Shown here in pieces: positions 10,792 to 21,881 of a stretch of DNA of 64,000 nt. The stretch spans positions 682,001 to 746,000 of the forward strand of contig JAEHOE010000016.1 of assembly GCA_016858145.1 (NCBI GenBank). Reading direction: 5' to 3'. The translations under genes and the position numbers were made by a program. Source of the DNA: Edaphochlamys debaryana (taxonomy: Eukaryota; Chlorophyta; Chlorophyceae; Chlamydomonadales). A model generated the notes under the pieces. It worked only from the letters and a program-made list of their open reading frames with translations. It made no database searches and had not been told where the DNA came from. The stretch's first letter is position 1. Each line of letters opens with the position of its first letter.

Positions 10792-13700
10792 TCACGCGCC
10801 GTCGCTGCGCCGCCTCCGCCCACCGCCACCGCCCCCTGCCCCCGCCTCCCCCAGCTCCAGCAGCCGCTCGTAGTACCCCTGGCACTGCTCCTCCAGCGCC
10901 CCCAGCTCGGAGCTGTAGCGCTCCACCACCTGCTGCAGCTCCTCCTGGGGGGTGGGGGGTGTAGGGTGGAAGGGGGGTGTTCGGGGTGACACATGATAAG
11001 AAAGCGGAGGGGGTCAAGGCGGTGAATGGTGGGGAAAGTGGAGGGTGCGGACACCGCATGGGAGGGCTGGGGACAGCACGGGGGATCCAACGCGTCTCCT
11101 CTGCCCCGTCTGCCTAGCCCTCAACCCCCCCCCCCCACACACACACACACACACGCACGCCCTCCCCCCACCCGCATGGCGTCCCGCTCCCCCAGCAGGT
11201 GCGCGATCATGCCGTCCTTGACCCCCAGCAGCCGCCCCAGGGCCCCGTGCGCCGCCACCAGGTCGGCGTAGGCGGCGGCCTCGGAGGGCAGGTCGGGGGC
11301 GGAGGGGGGCTCGGAGGGGGCGGGCAGGGGCCGGGACACGAGCCTGCGGGGGGGCGGTGTCGGGCAAGCAGAGGTGGTGGAGGGCCGGCCGGGCGGAGGT
11401 CGTGAGGACGTGGTCACAGGCAAGGGCGTATGATAAGGGGTGAAGGCAGGAGGAGAGTTTGGGCCTGGGACTGTGGTCGTGAGACAGAGGTCAGGGGGAA
11501 GTGCGTCTGGTGGGGGGCGGAGGCAACGAGCTGAGGGCTTGGACAAGAGAGCCAAGGGCGGGAGCCGGCGCGTGGCTAACCCCCGTGGGCTGACCCCCAC
11601 AAGCAAGCCGAGACGACGGTATTGTCCCGTGAGGCCACCCTCCCGTTCGGCTGGCGGCGCCCTGTCTGGCCCGGCCCCGTCCCGCCCCGCCCTGCTTGCC
11701 TGTTGCATGCGTCCGCCAGGGGCCGGTATGCGTTGAGGAAGGCCGGGGGCCCCGCCCCCGAGGCCGCCACGATGTCCCCCATCAGCCGCTGCAGGGCGTC
11801 CAGCTGGGAGCCTACCTGAAGGGGGTGGCGGGGGGTGGGGAAAGGGCACGTGGGGGCAGGGAGTTGGGTTGGGGGCATGGGGCGGAAGGCGGGAGCCGTC
11901 GCCCGACCTCTCCGCGGCCACGTTCCTTCCCCGCTGACTGCGCTCTGCTCAGCCTTCCCCGGCCCTCCCCCAACCCCGCAAGCTCCGCCGCCCCTCCCAC
12001 CGGACCCCTTTCCCCCTACCTCCGCCGCGTCCCTCCCCAGCAGCGCCTGTTTGAGCGACTCGGCGGAGCGGATGCGCCCCACCATGTCCTCCGCAAGGGC
12101 CTAAGGGGGGGTGGAGGTAAGGAACGGAAGGGGATGAGGGGTGAAGTCAAACGCGGCAGGGCCTGGGATGGGAGGGGGTGGAGGGAGGCAGCATGGGGGT
12201 GACTAAAGTATTAAGTTGGGAGCGGGGAGGAGGGAAAAAACAAGGCAAGAGCGGAATGGGGGGAGAGCGGCTGAGGGGACAGGGTGGGATGGTTCTATTC
12301 TGTTCTGCAACCCAGCTGAATCCGCCCCACGCCCCACCGCCACGCCCCGCTTCTCCCCCCCCCCTCACCGCCTCGGAGCAGCCCCCGCGCCCCCGCCTAT
12401 CGCCCACGCTCCCAACCCACCCTTCCCAACTCCTCCCCGCGCCCCCTCACCGCCACGTCCCGCTCCAGCGCCGCCCGCTGCGCCGCCACCTCCGCCGCCC
12501 GGGCCGCCAGCGCCGCGTGCCGCTGCAGGAGCGCCTCGCGCCGCCCCAGCAGGCCCCCGTTGACCGTGGACTGTGTGGGAGAGGTGGGGGGAGGGGGGCG
12601 GGGAGAGGTGGGGGGGGGGCGCGGCATGATGCTTGACGGAATGAAGGAGTCACGGGGGTGTATGGGTGGTGGGCTAATGGGGAGTGGGGGTTGAAGGCAG
12701 GGGGAATAGGAGGACATCCTCGACCGACATCGCCGTCCAAACCCAGCTACCCCGCGGGCCCTGCCACGTTTAGCCCGTGGTCCCGTAGACAGGCCCTCCG
12801 CCCCGCACTCCCCTGCAGACCGCCCTCGCCCTCCCGCTGCCGGCCCTGCGCTGCTCCCTAGAAACCCCCCTCCCCCCGCCTCTGTCTCCTGTGCCCCCTC
12901 CCCCCCCACCACACACACCTGCATGGCCGCCAGTCGGGAGCGGTAGGCCTCCGCCAGGGGGACCAGGGTGTGGCCCTGGGGGGCAGGGTTGGGGGTGGAG
13001 AGAGGGGAGGCAAGTCAGAATGCAGGCGAGGCAAGGTGGACAAAGATGGGGATTGATGAGGGTTCGACAGGTGCTTTGGAAAGTCAAGTCGATGGATGAG
13101 CGCTGGCGCTGCCGAGTATCAGCGGTAGAAGTCCACCCCCCGGCACACATACACACGCACAGACCTGCTTGGTCAACTCCTTGGCCATGACGTCATCCGC
13201 CATCACCACCTCCTCTGTCGTATTGTCGTACAGGAGCATGCCGCCGGCCTGGGAGGGCACACATAGAGTTGGCCATGCGTCTGTCGCGCCCAACCCCCGG
13301 GCCTCCTACTGCCCCAAGCCAGGTACGCCCAGTACTCCCTTGCCATCCCAAAACCTCCCATGGCCCCAGTACGACACCCACCTGGGCCTGCATGGGCCCC
13401 GGTACGGGCAGTACGGGCAGCGTCACGGGCATGGTCTGGCCGCACAGGTGCGGCGGCAGCTGCGGCAGCGGCTGAGTCGCGGGCTGCGGCCAGGGGCCGC
13501 TGGCTGGGGCGGGCCCTGTTGCCCCACCTAACGAGAGGCTCTGCATCGAATCGACCAACTGCCCTTGCCCTTGCCCGCAGCCCTGTCCGAAGCAGTGGGC
13601 TGGAGGCGGCTGCGGCGGCGCCAACTGTGAGACCGGTAGCGTGTGCCAGAAGGTTCCGTGCAGCTGGGGTTGCGGATAGGGCTGGGGCTGGCATGGGGCT

Positions 13701-14941
13701 TGGCCGTAGGACGGATAGGAGGAGGCCGGGTAGGAGGCTGCGGCGGAGGAGTGGGCGAGGGTTGGGTGGTATGAGGCGCTGACGAGGAGTGTGGGGGGAG
13801 GGCCTCGTGCTCCGCGTGGCGAGGCGTAGGACTTGGTGGGGGTGGTGCAGGGGTCTGCTCCCGGGGGTGGGTAGCAGGGCAGGGGCCCCGGGGCTGTGAG
13901 GGCCGGCGCGCAGCAGGCCTGGGACGGGGCAGACATGCAGGGCTGCCAGTAGCCCGGCCCTGCATGGGTGGGGCAAACACGTTTGTTACAACTGGTGTGT
14001 GCGGTGGCGGCTGGGGAGTGAAGGTGGAACCGAGAGGAGGCGTAACGGTAAGAACGCCTCACTGAAGCCTTGCGGCCAGTGGCTGGGATAGGGTTGAGGC
14101 CTAGACCTTCCGTCCCCCAGCCCGTACCACCCGCTGTCTAGGACCCCGCCCTCCTCCACCCTTTGGACGCCGCAAGGCGGACCCTCCTACTTCCCCAGAG
14201 ACCCCACGCGCAGGCTTCGTCATCCCTCCCACCCCGCTCTTTCCTCGGCCTCGCCCAGTTGATACCCCATAGCCCTGCGCACCCGCTGTCACCAGGCCCT
14301 GGCATGGGTGCAGCGCCAGCTGCGGGTGCCCCGGCGGGGCCGGCGCGAAGCCGGGCAGCTGCGGGGCCCCGCCATAGCCGTGAGGTGCACCGAGCGCCGA
14401 GCTGACATTGCTTGAGGATGAGGAATGGTGGGTGGTGTTCCCTGGGGTGTCGGGGCCAAGCAGTGCCAGCAATGGCTTTGAAGGCTCGAATGGTCGGAAC
14501 TCCACTCAGCATGTATTCGTCCTGGGCACGCGGAGACGGGGGTCCCGCCCTCCAACACCCACCCCACCACGCACCTGCCAACCCGTGTTTCCCCCGGGAG
14601 CGGCCCTTGTCCTTGTCGCCGTCGCCCCGACGCGACGCCAAAGAGCGCTTGCTGTGGCTGTCCTTGTCCTTGCTGCTTCGGCCGCGGCGTTTAGAGCCGC
14701 TGTCGCGCCGTCGAGCGTCCGAGCTGCCGTCGGAGCTAGACGAGCTGGTGCTGCTCGAAGCGGTGCTCCGATCTGAGCTGCTCTCGTCGTCTGAGTAGCG
14801 ACGCCGGCTGCGGTACTCAAACTCGTCGTTCTTATCGCTGAACGCCACCTTGCCGGGGGAGCGGCTGCTGCCGTTGCGCGTGGCGGGGTCCGCCGATGCC
14901 TTCGGCGATGACACAGAGGCCGCATCCACTTCTGTGGCCAT
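10792..14941 (-). CDS. Ser-rich, coiled-coil protein of unknown function
   Basis: Ten exons, all phase-consistent, give 649 residues: 14941-14575, 14504-14283, 13959-13382, 13248-13165, 12975-12919, 12570-12451, 12100-12020, 11815-11700, 11343-11172, 10944-10792. The first 122 residues are a Ser/Arg/Asp low-complexity region (runs of SSSTSSSSS, then KDKDSHSKRS). Residues about 123-390 are Gly/Pro/Gln/Tyr-rich and probably disordered. From exon 4 (GGMLLYDNTTEEVVMADDV) the protein becomes helical. Exons 6-10 have the heptad-like Leu/Ala/Glu pattern of a coiled coil (for example EELQQVVERYSSELGALEEQ), ending in a Gly-Arg tail. The acceptor of exon 2 is weak (GAG) and was chosen on frame and composition. 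Intron 8 has a GC donor (GCAAGC). The serine-rich head and coiled-coil tail suggest a scaffold; no family was recognised. Confidence 0.7.
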
Positions 14942-16334
14942 CTTGTGGTCTGCGTCGTTGCGCTGAGCTGTCTATCGCGCGGCTCGAGGCCGGTTATGCG
15001 CTCAGCAATCCATGCCGACGCACAAGCAAGCTCACTTCAACGACCAGTGCTGGCTAGCGATAATATGGTATACTTGATATCATGAAGCCGCTGAGATGAG
15101 CTATAAGGAGACGGGAGAACATGCGACAGCTTGCTCGACAGCTGCGCCCGTTGACCGAAAGCTACTGCGTGCTGGGCTTGTCGTGTTGTATTCTTGTTGC
15201 AAGCTCTCTTCGTCTTGGCTCGGAGAGCGCCTGTCGCGGGCAAGCGTCTTGCCGACCGCCGGCCCATCCGTGCCAAACCGCACCCCTTTCCCCTCTCGCC
15301 CCGCAGCCCTCGCCCCGTCAGTCGCCCCCTCCCCCCTCCCCCCTCCCCCCTCCCCCCTCCCCCCTCCCCCTCCCCCCTCCCCCCTCCCCCCTCCCCCCTC
15401 CCCCCTCCCCCCTCCCCCCCCTCCCCCTCCCCCCTCCCCCCTCCCCCTCCCCCCCTCCCCCCTCCCCCCTCCCCCCTCCCCCCTCCCCCCTCCCCCCCTC
15501 CCCCCTCCCCCCTCCCCCCTCCCCCCTCCCCCCTCCCCCCTCCCCCCTCCCCCTCCCCCCTCCCCCTCCCCCCTCCCCCTCCCCCCTCCCCCTCCCCCCT
15601 CCCCCCTCCCCCCTCCCCCCTCCCTCCCTCCCTCCCTCTCGTGAGCACATTACGCCCTCCCCCCCCGCATCCGCCTTCCCCCTGGTGCCCACCTGCACTA
15701 GTAGCCGGCACCGCCCCGTTCCTCAGCCACGCCGCCGCCGGCCGCACGCTGGCGGCTTGGACACGCTGGTAAGGACGCCGCTGCGGCACTAGGCCATTGA
15801 GCACCAGCAGATCGTGCAGCTCGCGGCAGATCAGCGGGTAGTTGGGGCGTTAATCAGCCTGGAGGAAAGGGAGCCTGGAGAGAGCCTGGAGGAAAGGGAG
15901 GAGCGCAACAGGAGGGATAGCCCGAAGCGAGGGCCGCAGTCGCTTGGTGTCAGAGGAGGTCGCAGCGGAGGAGTCTCTCGTCGCGGATGCGGTGCTGGAA
16001 ACGGCGGAGGTGACGGGGGTGCAGGGGGGCGCGGGAGCGCACGATGCCACCGTGAAGTACTACACAGTGTGCAGTGCTGAAGCCGATGCACACGTTGAAT
16101 GCTTTGCTGGTGCACATCCGCGTTGCCCTCCTGGTTCCGACTTCCGAGACATGCATGCCGGCGTTGCGCAAGTTCGCGAGCAAATCGCCACTCTATCAAT
16201 TGGATTCAGAACTGGTGATAGAGGCTCCCCGCGCGTCGGCAGCAAGGCGAGCTCGCGGTTTTGCCGGTCTGCACTTCATTGGCCACACCGCCGCGAGCTA
16301 TCCTGAGGCCTGACCGCGTGTATGTCCTTTTCCA
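14942..16334. other. Gene-poor gap with C-rich microsatellite
   Basis: This is the 5' flank of the minus-strand coiled-coil gene and of a small plus-strand gene. It contains the microsatellite at 15311-15638 and a short direct repeat (GCCTGGAGGAAAGGGAG, at about 15857 and 15884). A minus-strand stretch at 15720-15825 reads like protein (YPLICRELHDLLVLNGLVPQ) but has an in-frame stop just upstream and no acceptor, so it is not called as a gene. Confidence 0.4.
15311..15638. repeat. (CCCCCCT)n microsatellite
   Basis: About 330 nt of almost pure CCCCCCT and CCCCTCC units, ending in a short (CCCT)n tract. All three frames on each strand stay open only because the unit lacks stop codons, so the long proline- and glycine-rich frames here are not genes. 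The G-rich complement could form G-quadruplexes. Confidence 0.95.
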
Positions 16335-16888
16335 ATGTCACAGCGGCAGGCGCCAGGCTCTGCCGACGACGTAGCGGAGAGGAGAGCGAGGCTTGTCAGA
16401 CGCATTGGCGAGGGTGCGGTGGCCAAACGGGAGGCGGAACTGGCGGCGGAGGAGGCCAGAATGAAGGCGATGTTCGAGAGGCGGCGTCTGGAGCTGTACG
16501 AGGACCCTGGTGGACTCGAGCCGGTGAGGCACTCGTGCGGCGGCGTGCGGGGGGCGGAGGACTCGGATTCGTGCGCGGGTTCCGCTGGGCCTCCTCCGCC
16601 CCAACCCGCCGCCTGCTTGCATCACGGGCGCAGCGGGACGGCTCACAAGGCACAAGGTATCAGGGCACCTTCCGGGCTGCATACTCAACATGCTCCCGCC
16701 CTCTTTCGCTTCGCCCTCAGACCTACGGCCCGAACGCTGGCGCTGGCGACCCACGCCCCCCTCCGGGCCCGGGACCGGCAGCTGGCCCCGGCCCTGGCCC
16801 CGCGGTCAGCCCCAGCGGCGAGGGCGTCCTCGGCAGCGAGGGGGCGGCTGCGGGCAGCGTGGGGCGGCTGCGGGAAGCGAGGAGGTGA
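16335..16888 (+). CDS. Small basic helical protein, hypothetical, 3' part uncertain
   Basis: Exon 1 (16335-16523, 63 codons) encodes a charged helix beginning MSQRQAPGSADDVAERRARL and ending LYEDPGGLEP at a GTGAGG donor. The best acceptor in phase is at 16720 (CCCTCAG), giving a Gly/Pro/Ala-rich tail (TYGPNAGAGDPRPPPGPGPA) that stops at 16888, 118 residues in all. A different frame after 16860 also reads like protein (GGMHAPSGGMDPAAEPTVTG) and runs to a stop at 17041-17043, so a further short intron or an indel is possible. Exon 1 has the Arg/Glu/Ala periodicity of a coiled coil. No family was recognised. Confidence 0.4.
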
Positions 16889-17209
16889 CGTCCGGCGGCG
16901 TGGAGGCGGCTGCGGGCGGCATGCACGCGCCCTCTGGCGGTATGGACCCGGCCGCTGAGCCCACGGTTACCGGTACACCCCAATCGCAGCCCGGCCGCTC
17001 AGCGGAGGCCTCATCTGTGAAGCTCCAGGGGCCGGGGTCGTGAGGATGTGGGACTGGGGGGGGAGGGAATTTGGGGCGGAAGAGGGGAGGCCTTGGGGGC
17101 TGCCCACCTAGTCCTGATGAGTCCTGACGCCGACTGCTTCAGGCGGCGGATACAGCTGGGGCGGGGCGCCGGGGCGGGCGTCCTCGCTACCGATGCACGG
17201 GCAGAACCC

Positions 17210-17452
17210 GCGGGCCTGAACGGTAGATGCTGCGTGGCCTTATGGACGGAGGGCCAGGCCGGGCCGATGCGCAAAGAGGAATCAGGCTTGACGGGAGCGG
17301 GACTGGGGTAGATGCGTCCCTCAGACACAAAACATTGTGGGACGCATCTACCCCAGTCCCGCTCCCGTCAAGCCTGATTCCTCTTTGCGCATCGGCCCGG
17401 CCTGGCCCTCCGTCCATAAGGCCACGCAGCACCTACCGTTCATCAGGCCCGC
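17210..17452. repeat. Near-perfect inverted repeat (foldback, 111/114-nt arms)
   Basis: Arm 1 is 17210-17320 and arm 2 is 17339-17452, separated by an 18-nt loop (17321-17338). Comparing arm 1 with the reverse complement of arm 2, the inner 100 nt differ at one position (CAGCATCTACCG against CAGCACCTACCG), and the outer part has one 3-nt insertion (TCA) in arm 2. A transcript from either strand would fold into a long, almost uninterrupted hairpin. Confidence 0.95.
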
Positions 17453-17484
17453 ATGTCCTGCGCTCCTGCCCAGCAGCCCAGGGT

Positions 17485-17868
17485 TGCACAATACGGCAGT
17501 CCCCAGGGCCAATACGCGTATCATAAAACGCAATACGGCCCCCTCCTCGCTAATACGGCTTAATACGGCTCAAATACGGCGGCGCCCAGCCGTATTAATA
17601 CGGCAGCGTACGGCAGCCCATACTGCCGCCTTGTGCACGAGCGAATGGAAGCGCAGGGAACGCGTAGGGCATCGGCTACGGCGGAACGGACGGCTGAGCT
17701 GCCGACCGACGCACCCCAGCACCCCAGCACTCACACACCCCCGCCGCCGGCCCCTGGCGGCCCGGCCGGTACCCCCGCGCCGCATGCCGTATTAATACGG
17801 CAGCGAGAGGCCGTATCCGTATTAATACGTATCCGTATCAATACGGGGACTGATACGTATTGGCAACA
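17485..17868. repeat. Cluster of AATACGG / GCCGTATTAATACGGC palindromes
   Basis: The 16-nt perfect palindrome GCCGTATTAATACGGC occurs at 17589-17604 and 17786-17801. A related CCGTATTAATACG is at 17817-17829. Between and around them are many single AATACGG or CCGTATT words (for example three in 17551-17580). The density and AT-rich centres are unlike the rest of the window. Confidence 0.85.
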
Positions 17869-18481
17869 CTGTGAGAGACCTATTACGGGCTGATGGAGGT
17901 GTGGGCGTTCTATGGCTGCTGTGTATGGGCGAGTACGCACTCCGTAGTGGCTAGTGAGAGGAAGGGTGCCTTGCGCGCTGTCCTGCTGTGGACAGGTGTA
18001 TGGGGCTCTTAACAGCTGCCAGAACGGTTGCTGTCTTGAGCCCACAGGACATAGCTTGTCTGTGTCTGTGTGTGCTTGTCGTGTGGCCTGTGGCGGAAGG
18101 TTGTTGTCTGAGCACACACGAGTGGTAGGACGTAGCTCGTGTGACGGTTGGGGTGTTGCTGTGCCGGTGCCACAGTGAACGGTTGGGATGTTGCTGTGCT
18201 CTAGAAGTCTAGCTGCCTTCATCCGGGCGTGGCTCCTAGCCTTGTGAGCACTCTGGCCGTGCTGGAGCTACAAGTGAAACCCAGTCCAGCCGTACTCGGG
18301 GCATGGCGGCGGCGTGTGAGCCCTGAGAATCCCGAGTTGGATGCTTCAGTTCACAACCGCAGCCCTGCTGGCGCCCCGGCTTTACCCCCTGGATTCGGCC
18401 TCAGTCACGGCCCTGGGCCCTCCCCGTCTCCGTACAGATCCCCATCACGCGTCCTTGTGCCCTGCACGCCTGCTCAGCCCC

Positions 18482-21448
18482 TCACGACCTCCCCTCAACC
18501 GCTTTGGCGCCTTCGCCCTCCCCGCGCCCCCCACTCCCGCCCAGCTCTGACACCATCTGCCCCAGCCGCTCCGCCACCTCCCCCTGCACCCGCGCCCCCG
18601 CCACACCCTCATCCCCGCCGCCCGCGCCCATCACCCCCAGCACGGCCGCTTCAAGCAGCTCCGGCCGGGCCGCCACGTCAGCCAGCAGCCGAGACCGAGA
18701 TCCAGATCCGTCGTACCGCAGATCCAGATCCTCCCGCCGGCTCCGCATCCCTGCCCGCCGCACAAGGGCAAGGGCCCTGGCCATACCCTCCTCCCCCAGC
18801 ACCGCCGCCGCCTCCAGCACACCCGGCCACGCCACCACGAGGGCAGTGACGTAGGCCCGGTCCCTCGCCGCCTCCGCCGCGCCCTCGGGCGTGCCCACGT
18901 GCCGGTCCGCGGGCACGGGCACGCGGTGCCCCCGCGCCGCAAAGACCTCCCGCAGCGCCCCCACGGCTCCGTCCACCACCTGTGGGGCAGGGGCACGGAT
19001 TGGGAGAGGGTGCGGCTGTGGGCGCGGCTGTGTCAGCAAGAGGAGGCAGGCGGGAGGCCCTGGCAGCCACCTTGCGTAGCAGTGCAACGGGCACTGGGCG
19101 ACCAGCTCAGCTCCTCCGTTCCATGAACCCACAGCCCCGGTCCCCGCCCCCCGGCCCCCACCTGCGACGGCAGCGCCAGCACCCCGAGCTCCCTCTCCAC
19201 CAGCGCCGCCGCGTCGCCCCGCCCAAACAGGGTCACCAGCGCCGCCACCCGCGCCTCCAGTTCGTACGGCGCCGCCGCCAGGAACGCGGCCGAGGCCTCG
19301 GCGCGGTCGGGTGTGAAGGCCTCCCGCGGGCGCAGAGCCACGCCCAGCTCAGAGCGGAGGGCGCGTGACAGCGCCTGATGGCGGGGGGAGAGGGGTGGAG
19401 AGGTGGAGGGGGCTTACGGCAGGGAAGGAAGAACGGAGCCGTCGCCACCTCACATGCTGCTGCAGCCAGTGTCTTGCGTGCATGGACCCAGTGTTATGCG
19501 TAGAGCTTGCCATCCCCCATTCATGTCACACCTGTGGTCACAGTGACCACGGACACAAGAAGCCACACGAAGCACCCCAACACACCGCCCCCCCACCTGC
19601 AGGCGGTGTGCCACGCCCACGGGGTCCCGCAGCAGCGCCTCCCCCATGCCCGGCATCAGCAGGCCGACCGGGTCGGAGGGCCAGCAGTCCTGGAATGGGG
19701 GCGGCGGCGTTGAAGAGGGAGCGTTACCAGAGCGGTACACCCGTCACACACTACCCAACGAATCAGTACACGGCATCGCAGCACGTCAGTAGCAGTGACC
19801 TCACAAGCGCCCTTCCCGCAAGTACGGTTGGTGTCAAACGAGTTATTGCACGGCCCCGCTCGCGCTAGCTGCAGCACTCGCCTCGCCCGCTTCAGCTCCC
19901 ACCATCCCCCAAGGCCCCCACCTGGAACAGCGCCATTGCCTTGAGCAGCTTGGCCGCCGAGTGCCGCAGCAGCCGGGGCTGACCCAGCACCGCATCGCGG
20001 GCGGAGAAGCCGGGGAAGCGGGGCTCCAGGTCCTGGGGCCCGGGGTGGGAGGGGTGGACAGGTAAGTCAAGGCACGGGCCCCTGCTGCGCCGCGCTCTGT
20101 GCACGCTCCACAGTGGGAGGCGCTTGCAGGGGTAGTGCCCTGAGGACCTATCTGGAACGAATCCCCTTCGGAGCGTCTGTGGTCCGCGGAGAGTCAAGTA
20201 CAGGCAGGCGGGCCCCTGCCGACCACAGCCCTGCCCAGTCAGACGCTGCGCCCGGCCCCGGGCCCCCCCCCCGCCTCCTCAGCCACCGGGGTACGCACGC
20301 ACCTTGAGGTGCAGGTAGCGCGTGCGGATGACGGCCTTGTTCGCCGGCAGCAGCCCGCGCCGCGCCGCCTCCACCAGCGCCCCCGCCTCCTCCTCGCCCA
20401 GCTCAGGCAGGTGCTCCCGGATGTACGACAGCAGCACAGTGTCGTACCTACGTGCACACGCGTGTTCGGCAGGTCAGCGGTCAAGGGAGGGCAGGGTACC
20501 TCGCAAGCACGGCAAACCAGCCAGACGCAATAGCGAGCTTACACGCGCCTTACCTAGGATACCATGTGTAGGATATCATGCCCTCGTCAAACCATCACTC
20601 TAGAGGTCAACCCTGGCCCCTACGAAGCGCGCCCCTTCCCCGAAGGCCACCACTGGACCTCACCCTGGGGGCCAGTCGGCGTCGGGTGCGGGCGGCCCCG
20701 CTGGGGGCTGCGGCGGCTGCAGCGGCTGCCTTGCCAGCGCCGCCTCCGCCGCTGCCTTGGCGGCGGCGTTGCCGCGGCGCCACTTGGCCTGGAACTCCTG
20801 GAACAGCTGCCCGTCAGCTGCGGGGTGTTGGAATGTGCGTGTGAGATGCCGGTACTCGGAGTGCCCCATGCCCAACCGCCTGTCCCTGTCCGGCGTGTGC
20901 GGAGGTCCACAGCTTTCAAGCTACGGGGCCCTCAGCGGGCCGTCCACGACGCCCGACCCAGGTGCCTGCTACCCCGAGGTAAGGGATGGTAGCCCCATCA
21001 AGACCCTGCCGGGTTGGGCAGCTGTGGCACTGCCCAGCGGACCGCGATGCAGTGAGCACACGAGGTCCCTGTTGCCCTCACTCCCTTGTAGCCCGTGGCA
21101 CGCGGGGGCTCACCGTCCCGCGAGGGGTGGTACCAGTCACGACGTGGCCGCACCGCGCCGTCGGTCATCCACCGCAGGCAGGCTGGCAACGCCTCTGCAC
21201 AGCAACCGCAAGGTTTAGGACTTCTCGCGCGGCCTCACGAGCACAGGAGAGCGGCGCGATTGCCCGCCGCGACTTACCTGTGCCTGGCCGGCCGCTCGTG
21301 CTACACACCGATCCTGCATGTGATCCCTCCTTGATGATCTGCACGATGGAAACGGGCGATGAGCCTCCGACGGCTCCGAACGCTTGCGGCGATGACGCCC
21401 CCGCACTGTGCCGACCTGCGCTATGCAGCGTCCTGCCGCTCTCCGCAT
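18482..21448 (-). CDS. Helical-repeat protein, possibly mTERF-like; 5' end unresolved
   Basis: Phase-consistent exons from the 5' side: one ending at 21278 (start uncertain), then 21194-21114, 20817-20664, 20447-20303, 20032-19922, 19689-19597, 19374-19162, 18979-18482 with stop TGA. That gives about 430 residues plus the first exon. The middle has short helical units with a recurring Pro-Arg/Glu-Leu-Leu theme (GFSARDAVLGQPRLLRHSAA, MGEALLRDPVGVAHRLQ, LLADVAARPELLEAAVLG), which resembles the degenerate mTERF repeats of organelle nucleic-acid-binding proteins. I treat that as a suggestion only; OPR or another alpha-solenoid remains possible. An ATG at 21448 opens an Arg-rich, organelle-presequence-like frame, but it needs a small extra intron to join the downstream frame. 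The C-terminus is Ala/Gly/Glu-rich. Confidence 0.5.
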
Positions 21449-21881
21449 CGTGCGGTACAGCTGTCACGAGTGCGCGCAGAGTGTAAAGTCTGAGAACGAG
21501 AGTTGATGCCGGAGAACCGTGGACAGGAGCGTGCTCTCGCTCTATATGCTGTTGAATGCACGAGTGTTGTGTAAGAAGTATGCGGGCAACCGGCTGGGCC
21601 TGGCTGCTCCTCTCGGCGGGGGTGTGGCCCAATCCTGGTTGGCGCCCAGCTGGGTTTCGAAGCAAACTGGCACACTATACCTGCTTATCGCACTACTCTA
21701 TAACTTATTGCACAATGGTGAGCGGAGAAGCCCTAGCAAGAGACTAGCTGTCGACCGCTTGCGCCGTGACCCAGTTGACCCACAGACGGAATGGCTTCCT
21801 CTAAGCTATAAAACAACAAGAAACACCTAGCGGTCTGCCAATTGGACGTTGTGGCGACGACAGTCTTCGGCAGCTGCGGAC
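21449..21881. other. Divergent promoter region
   Basis: This lies between the start of the minus-strand mTERF-like gene and the plus-strand IQ protein. It is AT-richer than its surroundings, for example around 21681-21720 and 21800-21830. No gene or recognisable regulatory motif was seen. Confidence 0.35.

Larger units (their letters stand above)
16889..18481. other. Gene-free stretch with foldback and palindromic repeats
   Basis: Apart from a possible tail of the small gene up to 17043, this 1.6 kb holds the large inverted repeat at 17210-17452, the AATACGG palindrome cluster at about 17485-17868, and then ordinary sequence forming the 3' flank of the minus-strand gene ending at 18482. No splice-consistent gene was found. 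Confidence 0.5.

Noticed and set aside
14163..14798. Plus-strand Pro/Ser/Arg frames opposite the coiled-coil gene's first exons
   Set aside because: Antisense shadows of the Ser-rich minus-strand exons, with no splice support.
15037..15804. Long Pro-rich and Gly-rich frames over the C-rich microsatellite
   Set aside because: The repeat unit lacks stops in all frames; no start, splice or protein-like flank supports a gene.
15720..15825. Minus-strand stretch reading YPLICRELHDLLVLNGLVPQ
   Set aside because: Protein-like, but an in-frame stop lies just upstream with no acceptor between, and nothing joins it in phase; perhaps a gene relic.
15950..16183. Minus-strand open frame with a Cys-rich segment (about 78 codons)
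   Set aside because: No ATG, no splice partner and no recognisable motif.
17187..17526. The same short protein read from both strands
   Set aside because: This is simply the two arms of the large inverted repeat; no independent evidence of translation.
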